From Labia minor (lineage: Eukaryota > Arthropoda > Insecta > Dermaptera > Spongiphoridae), in assembly GCA_963082975.1 (NCBI GenBank), contig OY720344.1, positions 92,386,538 through 92,450,537 of the forward strand: 64,000 nt of DNA. Reading direction: 5' to 3'. Positions 13,293 through 24,832 of the stretch are shown in pieces. The position numbers and the translations under genes were made by a program. Within the stretch, counting starts at the first letter, position 1; each line of letters starts with the position of its first letter. The notes under the pieces are model-generated. The model was given only the letters and a program-made list of their open reading frames with translations. It was not told where the DNA came from and made no database searches.

Positions 13293-13539
13293 CTTGGGCC
13301 GTATATTTTTCCGAGTAGTCAATTGCAGGTGTGTAGTGTTTGTCGTGTGTCGTGTACCCGGGGCTGCTGGCCTGGGGAGCGCTCCCAACGATGACTGCCC
13401 GACCGCACACCGAGATGCGCGGCGCCGCGGCGACTGGCTGCCCGGCCGCCGGGCCGGGTTCGGGGGGCGCAGCACCCCTTGCCTCACAGCCCCTGCGCGT
13501 CCCGTATACCACCACCCACAACGACGACGCACCTTTCAT
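13293..13539 (-). CDS. Candidate first coding exon in a GC-rich island (gene unknown)
   Basis: On the - strand an ATG at 13539-13537 opens 82 codons, starting MKGASSLWVVVYGTRRG, and ends exactly at a strong donor, CCAAG|GTAAGC, at 13293/13292. The stretch 13330-13530 is strikingly GC- and CpG-rich (for example CGGCGCCGCGGCGACT) against an otherwise AT-rich background, as expected for a conserved promoter or first exon. The encoded peptide is rich in alanine, proline and glycine (GAAPPEPGPAAG) with no domain I recognise. The same frame stays open upstream to an ATG at 13629, which would add a hydrophobic leader (residues such as FHPFYLVYFFFLP), but that part is low-complexity and may be 5' UTR. 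No downstream exon was recognised between 1 and 13290, so the rest of the gene, if real, may lie outside the window to the left. Confidence 0.35.
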
Positions 13540-14640
13540 GTTTATATCTGGAAGAAAAAAAAAATAAACCAAATAGAAGGGGTGAAAGAGAGAGAGAGAT
13601 AGGCGACACACAATTGGATACATAACCAATCATCCCCTCCCTTAAAATAAAATAAAAAAAAAAATAAAAAATTGAAAAGATATACAAGTATATTCATTCG
13701 GAATTATCTAATAATATTGACAAGGTAACGATATATAAAGGAAAATATTTTTATTAAAATAATAAATTGAATAGAAATGAAGAAAATAGAAAAGAAAAAA
13801 ATTATATATTATAATAAATAAAACTAAAACTTAATAATATTACTTTATATTATAGGTTTTATTATAATCTTTTGGAATGAATGTTGAAATGTTATAAAAT
13901 ATATAAAATATTATCACTTTTAATAGTGATTATTTTATGATAGTGTCTTTTTTATTAATTTTGTAATTTATTTTTATCTTCAAGAGAAATAAATTTAATA
14001 AAAAAAAAACACAAATATAAATTGCAAGTTTTTATTTTTATTATCTAACTAATCTCATTATACTATCAAAAATTAAAGATTTTTCTTATGAAAAAATTAT
14101 TTTTATTTAGTTTGTTTATATGACTATATATATTATAACTGTTAAAGTGTAAAATCCGTTATTTGATAGAATAATTAATCAATTAATAAGAATTTGCGTT
14201 GTTCATTCGAAGCCCACCTCAATTCAGAGAATCTGTCCATATATGTTTGGCAATTAATATAAAATAATAATTGTAGCAATACCCCTTTAGACTTTCTAAA
14301 TATATATATATATTATTTTAATTTCTAATTATCAATTACCTGTCATTTCAATTAAAAATTGTATATATTCTATAATTTTTCATTTTAATTACTTTATAGA
14401 AATATATTAATTGTAAATGTTTCCGTTAATATGTATAATTTTCAATTATTTCATAGAGTTAAGTATTCTTTAGAATAACTAGACAAGTCAGTTAAAGTGA
14501 AAAGTAAACAATTTTAAACTTATTTTATAAATTAATTTATCATAAATAGCTAAAATTTCTCGAAAAATATATTTGATTTTTTTTTTGTGGATGATTAATT
14601 GATAAATAATAAAGAAAAGTATAGGATTGATTATTTTTAC
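13540..14640. other. AT-rich DNA upstream of the CpG island
   Basis: 13580-13640 carries a GAGA tract (CTCTCTCTCTTTCACC on the - strand) directly upstream of the candidate exon, which could be promoter sequence. The rest shows nothing. Confidence 0.45.
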
Positions 14641-14641
14641 C

Positions 14642-14940
14642 GACCGACGATAGTAAGGGAGGTATTGTTTATATTAACTAACAAACTGAAAGGAAACAAA
14701 AGAATATGTAGCAGAAAAAGTTATATTTAAATGTTATGTATGAAATGTATATAATAGCCTTAAAAGTAAATTTTCTGGCATTTTTATTGCATTAATATAT
14801 ACATTTAAATTATTTGAAATTGTTTCTGTAGCTGGAAATTAATTTATTTCAAACCGTCGGTCAGTTCTGTGCCTGGCCACAGGTCAACTTATTTTCTTTA
14901 GTACCTGGTTCACCGAGACGCCGCTCGGTACTTTAAAAAA
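14642..14940 (+). mobile_element. Family A copy, internally shortened
   Basis: The left end ACCGACCGACGATAGTAAGG (14640-14659) and the right end AATTTCAAACC-like CAAACCGTCGGTCAGTTC to CTGGCCACAGGTCAACTT (14850-14890) match the outer and inner ends of a family A arm, with most of the middle missing. It is followed by GTTCACCGAGACGCCGCTCG, a motif that recurs at 15343 and 16130. Confidence 0.6.
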
Positions 14941-15329
14941 ATTATTCCTTATGAACTATGAATATTTAATATTAAGACTATTATTTAAAATAAATAAACG
15001 ACAAAATATATTAAACAATTTCAAATAATTTACAAGAACATATATTTAAAAAAAATAGTCATAAAACATACAGCCCTTAAACGCACGTATTAATGCACTG
15101 AAAGGAAAGTATTGTCTGTGAATATTAATTTTATTTTATTTATAATATTTTGTATTTAAGGATACGCTGTCCGGCGTTGCCCGGTGCCATTTTTTATTAT
15201 TTAAGTTACTATTTTAAATTAATAAAAAACTAACAAACATTATTTTTCCTGAGGCTGAAACCAATGTGAATTTCAAAAAATCCTTAGAGCGGTTTAATTT
15301 CTCAAAAATACAAATATATATACAAATAT

Positions 15330-15840
15330 ATATATAAGTACCTGATTCACCGAACCGCCGCTGGATTATTAAAAAAAATATTCCTTTATTATCGGGTTTG
15401 GCTGGCAATATTAATTCTGGTTCACCCAGCCACCGTTCAAATAATTTAAAAGAACATCATTTAGTTTTAAAACATATACACCTTATAAACATATGGATTA
15501 ATGCCCTGAAAGACAGAAAAGTATGGCCTGGTGATATAACATAATATATATTTCGTAATTTAATTTAATATAAAATATTTTGTATTTACGGAAGCGCTCT
15601 CTGACAAAGTTAAAATTTTAAATTTCCTATTTTAAATTAAGAAAAAACTAATAACGTTCTGAAACAATTCCAAATAATTTAAATGTATGTGTTAATGCAA
15701 TAAAAAAATATGCATATAACATAATTTTTAATTTAATTATATTTATAATATATAAGGAAGCGCTGGCTGACGTAGTTGGTGACGTCATTTAAATTTAAAT
15801 TAGGACAAACTAAGATGATTTTACTAACTAGCAAAATTGT
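15330..15840. repeat. Diverged family A-related repeats
   Basis: This stretch has CTGATTCACCGAACCGCCGC (15345), GGTTCACCCAGCCACCG (15419) and GGAAGCGCTGGCTGACGTAG with TGACGTCATTTAAATTTAAA (15750-15800). The last part is like the middle of family A at 38855-38890. The pieces are too diverged to bound. Confidence 0.4.
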
Positions 15841-17029
15841 ATATATGTATATATATATATATATTATATGTATAGTATAGTAAGATAAGATAACACTGTA
15901 CGATAATTCTAGTTAGACTAAAGTCCGACACTTAGGCCGTATGAAGAGTGGGAGGTGTTGAAAATTGGAAAAGTACCCTTGTATTTCTCATGTATTGATT
16001 ATAAATATGTAAAATCTCTCGAAAAATACATCTTATCCCTATTTCATAATTTAACGAAAAATAATTTTCTATAGAATACCTGTATTAAACCAAGATCATA
16101 AAATATAATTTTTTTAAATTATAGAATGGCACCTCGGTGAACCAGATATAATTTATATTTAAATAAATGTATAATTGAGTATCTCAATGTTTCCTTAAAT
16201 AATCGAAATATTATTGCTCTTTCACTTGAGTGCTCGTTAAAGAAAGGTTTCCGAAAGTGATGCCTTGAATGAATAAAGTGCTAAGCTAACATTAAAAAGA
16301 GAGGAAAGACAGATAAAAACAATGGAACAAATAAATAAAAAAAGAGAGCTTGATAGAAGCAAGTCACTCGGTTAGATACATATATAGATATATAGATATA
16401 CATAGATAGATAAGGATTAAGGGAGAGATCCTATTTTTAGTTCTCTTCAAAGAGAATCATGCGAGAGTTAGGGCAATAAGTAAAGGTTCAATTGAATTAC
16501 ATGACTAGTTTTTCAATGAAGAAAATAAAAACAAATGAAAGCATATACTAATAAAATTCTTTAATTTATATATATATAAAATATACTATAATACTATTTT
16601 TGAGATTATTTATTTATTTATTTAAATAAAAGTATATAATATATTCACATCTCTTTCTAGAAATGTCATCCCATCGAATGATTTGAATTAAATACGGTAT
16701 AATATTATTTTTTCTTTATATTATTTTTATATACTTTATATTAGTTTATGTTTCTTCTTTTATTTTTCATAGGCAAAAGAAAAAAATTAGTAATTAATTT
16801 TGTATATAAAATTCCTAAAGATTTATGTACATTTAATTTACATGGTTATTAAGATAGAAATTGATTTTATATTCAAATTACACTTAAATAAAATATTTTT
16901 TCTCATAATTTATTAATCATATGTTTTATATTAGCTCTAGAGATCTAGTCCCATATTAATTAGTGTAATCGTTAATTTATTTTCATTCCATCAGATGATC
17001 AGATTAAATTAAATATTATATTATTTAAA
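15841..17029. other. AT-rich DNA, no gene recognised
   Basis: It contains a TATA-rich run near 15840-15880, a GCACCTCGGTGAACCAGA motif at 16129 related to the repeats at 14.9 and 15.3 kb, and GATA repeats near 16380-16412. Confidence 0.5.
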
Positions 17030-17110
17030 TTTTTATGAACTTGGTGAGGTTTGAACCTTTAACCTCAAGTTTAGTAGTTCAGCATTTTACTACTGACTTG
17101 TACAATTTAA
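17030..17110 (-). repeat. tRNA-like SINE head (family S2)
   Basis: The - strand reads TAGTAAAATGCTGAACTACT and, after about 15 bases, AAAGGTTCAAACCTCACCAA, a clear polymerase III B box in tRNA-like spacing. Related pieces are at 7325-7420 (- strand) and 39508-39540 (+ strand, GAGGTTGAACCTCGCCAAGT). Shared flanking AAGTTCAT and repetition argue for a SINE rather than a functional tRNA. Confidence 0.5.
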
Positions 17111-17194
17111 TAATTTATGTAAGAGGGTCATACAGTAAGTAAAGATACAAATGGCTATAGCTCAAAAACGGTTCAATTAATTCTTACGAAATTC

Positions 17195-17665
17195 AGTTTA
17201 TTTTTCAAAATAATCACACCCCACAGTTATGCACATGTCACATCTTTCTTGCAGCTTTCTAATTCCCTTGGCGAAGAATTCTTTCGATTTACCCCGAAGC
17301 CACTTTTGCATTGCTTTTTTAATTTCCTCATTGTTAATAAATCTTTTGACAAAAGTTTGTTTGCTCCTGAAAACTGATTTAATCTTGTGTTCTAGCATCT
17401 CAGAGTAGTATTGGCTATTGATAGTTCACGCATAAGTCCCTGAATCCTCGATTCCAGGGATCAGAAATTTCCACTGGACATCCACATCGGGGTTCATCAC
17501 CTACCGTTTAACCCACTTGTAAAAATCGCACGGTTCTTTCAATTTTACTGTATTGTATTAACTTTCTAGAAAAAATTTCACTTGGTTTTACACCTTTTGC
17601 GATTAAAAATCTAATGACAGAGCGCTGCTCTTCTAAGGTGCAATCTTCTAGTGGGCTTGCCATGG
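17195..17665 (-). pseudogene. Internally deleted mariner transposase (N- and C-terminal ends joined)
   Basis: The - strand from 17661 reads MASPLEDCTLEEQRSVIRFL then AKGVKPSEI and IQYSKIERTVRFLQVG, the N-terminal helix-turn-helix of a mariner transposase. A stop precedes TVGDEPRCGCPVEISD. After degenerate sequence comes 17398-17198 with FAKGIRKLQERCDMCITVG and DYFEK, the family's C-terminal tail. The whole D,D-D catalytic core is absent. The family differs from the fragment at 58 kb. Confidence 0.82.
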
Positions 17666-18017
17666 TGAACTGAAAATTTTGAGGTATGATGAAATAGCTG
17701 ATCAGAGCATATATCCAAGGGTTACCAACTAAAACCCGTGAAAAGATTATTCATTGAATAGTTTTAAAATTATAGAATTTGTATGTGGGTTTAAACCATG
17801 GAGGTATACACTAAAGCTTGTTTTAAGTGGTGGAGAGTGGCTCCAAAAAAGTAGGGAGAAATTCTTGTTGCCCATTTTGCCTACATCAAAACATTGAAAC
17901 ATTTCCATAAGACATAATAAATTTTTGTTTCAAATTTTCTCGTATGTTTGAATGTTATTGCTTTTTTATTTTATAGTTTAGTTAATATATTTAATAATTA
18001 GAAATAGTTTTTAATAA

Positions 18018-18055
18018 TTACCGACCGACGATAGTAAGGGAGGTATTGTTTAATT
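18018..18055 (+). mobile_element. Family A terminal fragment
   Basis: TACCGACCGACGATAGTAAG followed by GGAGGTATTGTTTA is the outer end of family A, about 110 bases upstream of the THAP fragment. No other part of the unit is present. Confidence 0.6.
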
Positions 18056-18164
18056 TGTATTTAATATTAAATTATTTTTTATTAGATTCTAAGACCAGGT
18101 TAAGTTTACTCCTGGGTTTATGTAATAGATAGTTGTTTTATTTTTGTTTTTAAAAATAATTATC

Positions 18165-18752
18165 ATGGCATGTTCTGCATATGGATGCACGAACCGACGT
18201 GGAAATAAAAGTAAAAGACAGCTAGGAGAAGAAGAATCTGGAAAAAAATTTCTTGACACAGGTATGTATTTTGAATTTCAAAACGGTATATATAATATTT
18301 TAGAAAATTTTCTAGGTAGTTATGTTTCTGAATACTTACAGGAGGAATTTGGTAAGTAATAAAAAAAAAAAAAATTTTTTTATTATTTAGCTAATTTCAT
18401 CTGAAAGGATAAAAAGCTACCTAGAAAATTTTCTTAATTATAACAAATTCTGGTAGTACCTCAATATCTCTTGGTTAAATAAAAAATTGAGGAATAGAAT
18501 AGAAATTTTGAATATTCCACATCTTTCAGATTTCCAAAAGATAGCAATTTAAGGAAGAAATGAATAGACGCCGTCCGGAGGAAAGATTGGAAGCCAACAG
18601 AATATTCTTTCCTATGCTCAGATCATTTTGATGATGAGTGTTTTGATAGAACGTCGCTGGTATATGTTCGATTAAAAGAAAATACTATTCGTACAATATA
18701 TTCACAGGATTCAAAATTCAAAATCCTAGAGCCGGTTTGCCTTTCAGCATAA
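18165..18752 (+). pseudogene. THAP-domain gene fragment, interrupted by a stop
   Basis: THAP domains are C2CH zinc-dependent DNA-binding modules of transcription factors and P-element-type transposases. Exon 1, 18165-18261, begins MACSAYGCTNRRGNKSKRQ with the first zinc cysteines and ends at donor G|GTATGT. A second block, 18530-18752, follows an acceptor CTTTCAG and reads FPKDSNLRKK, a TGA stop at 18561-18563, then IDAVRRKDWKPTEYSFLCSD and HFDDECFD: the C-to-H half of the C2CH module. The stop falls exactly where the family has its invariant tryptophan (K-K-W-I), so a TGG-to-TGA change is likely. It continues VRLKENTIRTIYSQ to a stop at 18750-18752. The two blocks do not join in phase directly, so an intervening exon or an indel is needed. 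Probably a degraded single-domain THAP gene or part of a P-type element. Confidence 0.75.
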
Positions 18753-20756
18753 TGTATAACAATTTATTTAAATTAATAATTTTGCTAATTAAAAAAATAC
18801 ATTAATAAATATATTTTTTGTTTATATTTTATTTTTTGTAATCATTTTTCCATTAATTTAATGATAATTTATTTTTTTAATTGACTAATCATCAGTATTA
18901 TGAAGAGAATGATTGCCGCAACTTTTAATTTTTTTTATACATATATGCATATCAAAACAACCTGCAGTTGAAATAAAATAAAATTTAAAGTTTTTTCTTC
19001 ATGAGAATTTGCTCACATAATTTTCCACAAAAAAGGCCCGAAATTTGATGATATATTAACATTAAGATCAATGGAAAATATAATGTTTTGTAGACAATAT
19101 GTGACGTCAGATAGGCGACAAGTTTTGTTCCAAATGTTCACTCCCTGCTTCCCTAAGCAAGTTATGAAAAATTTACAATTTATATTTAAATTAAATTTGT
19201 TCGATTATTCAATAACAGCGGAAATTAGCTAATATTGGCATTACGATTAAATATAAAAATATACAATTTCTTTAGTGATCAAATCAAATAATAATTAAAT
19301 TATGGATATAATTAATATACTTTTATATTGGTTTAATAAATATCCTATAAAATATTTTATTCAAATTATTTTAAAACAATTTTTGAAAAAGTTATATAAA
19401 TAAAAATAATATTCTCTATATATTCCATTCCATTTTATTTAAATATAAATTATAGAATTATTTTTGTATAGAAATATAGGAATCATATTAATATTGATTT
19501 ATGTATATGTATATTATATATAAAAAGTTTATAAATTATAGAGTAAATAATATATTTTTTTTTAAATTTTAATATTATATTAGAAAATAAATATTTATCT
19601 TTGAATAGATAAACTTTTGACAATATTTAAATTTAATTTAAGATTTAAATATATATATATATATATTGAAAATTTATATATAATATCAGGAAAGATGAAG
19701 TAACTGCCTCTCCCACCTACCCATTCTCTATCGTAATAAATATATATCATGTTTTGAACCAAAATTAATATTAATAGGTCATAAATTGATAATTTATGAA
19801 TCAATTGATTTATTTCAAACATTCCTATCGGAGTTGTTTCAATACTAATTATATTGAAATCTTCAATAAATAAACAAAACAATCACATGTATAATCCAAA
19901 TGGAGTTTATAAATGTATATAAACACATTCATATATCTTCTGATTATATAGCTATGAGAATTTATTATTTATTTAAATAAACTATAGTTTAAATTTCCGA
20001 TAGTTTTGTTTATTGAGGAATTTTATATCATCATTGCTTTTATTACTTATATGTATTTTAAAATGGCTAATTATATATTATATCTTAAATTTACATTCAT
20101 CATTTTAGAGAAATATAAAAATAAATGTCATGTTAATAAGATTTTATTCAGTTATTTATTATAAAATAAATAAGTTTTTTTGTTGTTGTTGTTTTCCCCG
20201 ACCATATTGCAAGCTTAGTTATAATCATTTAGACAAATATAGAAATAAATAATCTCAAAAAAGTTCAGTAAATTATTTATCTCCCTTTTTCTTTTCACCC
20301 TTTTAAACAGCTTAAAAAATATCTTTCAATTCACTTTGGATTTATTTTTATTTTTTATTTTTTTTTTATGATAATCTTCTACAATTATATAGGTATTTAG
20401 GATTTATTTATATATATGATAAGAATAATGTTATATGGCATAAACAAATATAACATTAAATTTGTTCTATTCAATATTTAATTAATTTAGAAAAATTAAA
20501 TTTTATACACGATGATAAAATACTGATGTATTTTTATTTGTAAATATTAACTAAAACAATATCTCCCTTGCTATCCTCGGTTGGTAAAAAAATAAACTTC
20601 CCCCGCCCCCAGCACCACATCTGACTTATCTAAACATATATAATACATGGGATAATTAGATTTTTATACAAAGACTAAAATTATTTAAAAGGTTCAATTA
20701 AAAATTAATAAAAATATTAATTTATTTTTAAATATGATGTAAATACTAAATATGAG
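18753..20756. other. AT-rich DNA, no gene recognised
   Basis: There are only short frames. The frame at 19595-19882 (-) is tyrosine/isoleucine-rich low-complexity translation of TA-repeat DNA. Confidence 0.55.
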
Positions 20757-21290
20757 CTGTGGCCAGGGAGAGAACCGACCGACGATTTGAAATAAATTAA
20801 TTTCCAAACAACTATTATATACCCAAAGTATAAAAAAAATATTTTTAAAACTTGAATTAAAATGACTAAATTATATTATCTTGGTATTTTTAGTTTAATT
20901 AGTCAAAAATTATTACTACTATATTTTAAGTGAAATATTTTGGGGAAATGAATATAAAATTATTACTTTGTAAACTACCACTTCTTTTCGGATATCTACT
21001 TCAAAAGTTGAGGACGGACAGACATCATGCTAAAAATACTTTTTTCTGATAACAAATTGCATGATTCGTGGAGATATGTAAAAAATCTCCTCATGTGAAA
21101 TTTGGTGTGAAAATAATCCTTCCTTTCCTATCGTTGGTCGGTAATACTACCACTTCCGGTTTCACAAAAAGTTGATGAATTCATCGTGCTGAATAAACCA
21201 AATTTTATCAAAATCCGTCGAGCCGTTCAAGCTGTACACATCTATACGGACACACAGATGGAAGGACAGACATCATTCTAAAAATAGTTT
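20757..21290 (-). mobile_element. Family A fragments
   Basis: Two pieces are present. 20757-20815 has CTGTGGCCAGG, ACCGACCGACG and the TTTGAAATAAATTAATTTCC end. 20975-21290 has GACATCATGCTAAAAATAC, GATATGTAAAAAATCTCC, GTTGGTCGGTAATACTACCA and CACATCTATACGG. They abut the foldback element head to head. Confidence 0.65.
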
Positions 21291-21293
21291 TAC

Positions 21294-22736
21294 CGACCGA
21301 CGATAGTAAGGGAGGTATTATTTTCACACCAAATTTGACATGTGGAGATTTTTACATATCTCCACGAATCATGCATTTTCTTAACAGAAAAAAGTATTTT
21401 TAGCATGATGTCTGTCCGTCCGTCCGTCTGTCCGTCCGTATAGATGTGTACAGGCTCAACCGATTTTGATGAAATTTGGTATATTTACTTAATGCATCAG
21501 TGGGATGAATTGATCAACTTTTGGTGCAAATCCGGGGTAGTATTAGCGATCGACGATAGGAAGGGAAGGGTTATTTTCACACCAAATTTCACATGAGGTG
21601 ATTTTTTTATATATCACCACGAATCATGCACTTTGTATTGGTTTTATCCTCGGGAAAATCATATTTATTAGTTTTTTCTTGATTTAATATTATATGACGT
21701 CATCCAGCCATTCATGACGTCACAGCCTGGTCTTGCATATATATTATAAATAAAATAAAATTAAAAATGTTTATATTTATTATTTATGTATCCATTTCTG
21801 TTTTTTATTACATTAATAGATATATTAAAATTATTTGAAATTGTTTCTGTAGCTGCTAATTAATTTACTTCAAACCGTCGGTCGGTTCGGACCTGGCCAC
21901 AGGTCAACTTATTTTATCACGTTTTACTTAACTTGTATTCTTGTCTGTGTGTATGCATCAAATCTTGCAATCGATTTTTCGACGACTTCCAATCATCGGA
22001 TATTCTTAAAACTTCACCAACAGCTTTGCTCTCGATGACAATACAATATTATCATTTCTATGAGCTTCTAATTGCTACAATTTGAATGAAATAATCCAAA
22101 ATTATTCCTATATATAAAAATTCAAAATGTCGGATGTAAACAAAAAAATGTAAACAAATAAGTTGACCTGTGGCCAGGTCCGAACCGACCGACGGTTTGA
22201 AGTAAATTAATTAGCAGCTACAGAAACAATTTGAAATAATTTTAATATATCTATTAATGTAATAAAAACATATGGATACATAAATAATAAATATAAACAT
22301 TTTTAATTTTATTTTATTTATAATATATATGCAAGAAAAAACTAATAAATATGATTTTCCCGAGGATAAAACCAATACAAAGTGCATGATTCGTGATGAT
22401 ATATAAAAAAATCCCCTCATGTGAAATTTGGTGTGAAAATAACCCTTCCCTTCCTATCGTCGATCGCTAATACTACCACTTCCGGTTTCCGGATTTGCAC
22501 CAAAAGTTGATCAATTCATCCCACTGATGCATTAAGTAAATATACCAAATTTCATCAAAATCGGTTTAGCCGTTCAGGCTGTACACATCTATACGGACGG
22601 ACGGACGGAGAGACATCATGCTAAAAATACTTTTTTCTGTTAAGAAAATGCATGATTCGTGGAGATATGTAAAAATCTCCACATGTGAAATTTGGTGTGA
22701 AAACAATACCTCCCTTACTATCTCGTCGGTCGGTAA
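21294..22736. mobile_element. Foldback (long inverted repeat) element made of two family A units
   Basis: The left arm (about 21294-21932) and right arm (about 22158-22736, reversed) are near-identical along some 580-640 bases. Both start ACCGACCGACGATAG or a one-step variant and both finish at GGCCACAGGTCAACTTATT around the spacer. Shared internal landmarks, in order, are TAGCATGATGTCT, TGCATCAGTGGGATGAATTG, GCGATCGACGATAGGAAGG, GGTTTTATCCTCGGGAAAAT and GTAGCTGCTAATTAATTTAC. The left arm has a small insertion with GACGTCATCCAGCC; the right arm keeps GAAACCGGAAGTGG that the left arm lacks. The spacer is about 225 bases of unrelated sequence. There is no open frame of note. Confidence 0.85.
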
Positions 22737-22869
22737 AAAACATAAAATCCCCAACTTTATAAATATAAATATTTAGTACACATTCATTTCTTAAATTATA
22801 CTTCAAAAATTTAATTAATATGAGTAAACTAAAATCGATTGCAAAATTTGAAGACTAAAAAGTAGAAAA

Positions 22870-23702
22870 TAATACTTTATAAAAAAAGAATTTTAAAAAA
22901 CCACGTTTTACTAACGGACTAAAAAGGATAAAATAATTTTTTTCTGAAAATCCATACTGACATTACATACAAGAGATCTGATTTGAATCAAACTGTCCAT
23001 AACGTAAAACGTGAGGCGCAAATATGTCTAAAATATCCTGTTTCTAATAATAATATAGAAAATATATAAATCTCAAAATAAACATTAAAACCATGCATAA
23101 TATAATTTGACGAATGAATATTGATCTTTATCAAAAATATTAAATTTAATGCTCGAAAGAATTTAAATTAAAAAAAATCTATTGGACTACTAATATTATT
23201 CCCTTTTACGAGTGGTCTGATAAAAAATTTGATATTTGAAAAGTTTGATAGTATAAGTTAGTATCTTAAACAATTTTTAAATATATTAAATATACGATAA
23301 ATTAAGTAAATATACCAAATTCCATCAAAATCCGTTGAGCCGTTCAGGCTGTACACATCTATACGGACGGACGGACGGACAGACATCATGCTAAAAATAC
23401 TTTTTTCTGTTAAGAAAATGCATGATTCGTGGAGATATGTAAAAATCTCCACATGTGAAATTTGGTGTGAAAACAATACCTCCCTTACTATCGTCGGTCG
23501 GTAATTAATAAAGGAAATCATATTTGAATAGAAAAATTATTATTTGTTGCGCCCCACTTTTTACGTTATAGACAGTTTGATTCAAATCAGATCTCTTGTA
23601 TGTAATGTCAGTATGGATTTTCAGAAAAAAATTATTTTCTCCTTTTTAGTCCGTTAGTAAAACGTGGTTTTTTAAAATTCTTTTTTTATAAAGTATTTTC
23701 TG
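22870..23702. mobile_element. Second inverted-repeat element, arms about 150 bases
   Basis: The left arm, about 22870-23015, and the right arm, about 23553-23702, are reverse complements with few differences. Landmarks on the left arm are AAAAAACCACGTTTTACTAA, CTGACATTACATACAAGAGA and TGATTTGAATCAAACTGTCC. The roughly 540-base interior includes a family A fragment (23296-23505). No transposase is visible, and target-site duplications were not identified. Confidence 0.75.
23296..23505 (-). mobile_element. Family A fragment inside a second inverted-repeat element
   Basis: ATTAAGTAAATATACCAAAT through ATCGTCGGTCGGTAA is the outer half of a family A unit, almost identical to 22540-22736. It lies between the arms of the 22870/23700 inverted repeat. 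Confidence 0.7.
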
Positions 23703-23802
23703 TTAACAAAATGCATGATTCGTGGAGATATGTAAAAATATCCACATGTGAAATTTGGTGTGAAAATAATCCTTCCCTTCCTATCGTCGGTCGGTAAAAA
23801 AT
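23690..23802 (-). mobile_element. Family A terminal fragment
   Basis: AAAATGCATGATTCGTGGAG through CTATCGTCGGTCGGTAA repeats the outer 100 bases of family A. It begins where the right arm of the neighbouring inverted repeat ends, at TTTTCTGTTAAC. Confidence 0.6.
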
Positions 23803-24832
23803 AAAATTCTGAATTGTTTATATTGATGAAATTTGTATTAAATTTACTAGAAGATCGAACATGGAGTAAAGCTGCCATTTCATGCAACGCCAGTGGATGT
23901 TTTACTTTCCAATAAAACAAAACTGTTATGTTATTTAAAATTGATTGAAATTTGAAATTTAAAAGGAAAGAACATCATATATAAGCATAGATACTTTAAA
24001 ACAAAAATTAATTATTATCAATTCATTTTAAACCAAACCCAGGACAACGATATTTAATACTATAATTTTAATGAAACTCATTATTATTTTTATTTATTTA
24101 TTATTTAGTAAGCAAGAAAAATAATATTTTATAAATTACTAATGACCACATTCATATTTTATGAATTAAAATTTAAGGCTAATTGATATAAAAATATACA
24201 TTCATTATTCTTCCTCCTTAATGTTTTTTTTTCAAAACAATCTTCTTGGTTCATGGCTGGTTTAACTTGCATAATATATATATATATATAAATTTTGAAA
24301 TCCAACTCCAATGGTTATTAATTCAACCAACAATTTGTTTGAAAAACAAATAAAATTATTTAATCTCTAAAGAAAATCAAAATATCCGTTTCATAATGAC
24401 CCTGTGAGTATTATCATTGTGATGCATGTGTTGAATGACCCTTGGGCAACATCATAATAAATCAATTATAATTTTATGATTTTTTTTTTAAAAATCATGA
24501 GTAAAATTGTAGGTCAAATAAATATTAAAATGAAATTTATGAATGAAAATTAAATATTTTTTCTGTAATCAAATTTATCTGAAAACGTAGCTCAAAGACG
24601 AGCTCTTTATTATTGAACGTGAAACCTGTTCATAAAAATTCAATATAAAAATAAATTTTTTGCCTTAAATTTTAAATTAAATTTTAATTAAATAAAATTA
24701 TTTCATGGTAGAAAATGTGCAGCACAATCACATTATTAGATGTGTTACAATTGAAAAAGCAGGTTAGAATTTATTAAGATTTTTATTTTTAGAATATCCC
24801 GAGTAACTTTCATATAAAATCTATCCTACTCT
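23803..24832. other. AT-rich DNA, no gene recognised
   Basis: No exon, TIR or repeat was recognised; there is a short TA run near 24276-24290. Confidence 0.55.

Noticed and set aside
13279..13602. Open frames on the + strand of the GC-rich island
   Set aside because: They are shadows of high GC content. The - strand frame is preferred because it ends at a perfect donor site and starts downstream of a GAGA-rich putative leader.
17030..17110. A functional tRNA gene
   Set aside because: The B box is convincing, but the acceptor-stem halves do not pair and related pieces occur elsewhere, so a SINE head is more likely.
22211..22806. Small open frames across family A (for example 22566-22754)
   Set aside because: The same frames recur in every repeat copy with stops and shifts at random places, and the peptides reflect microsatellite and hairpin sequence.
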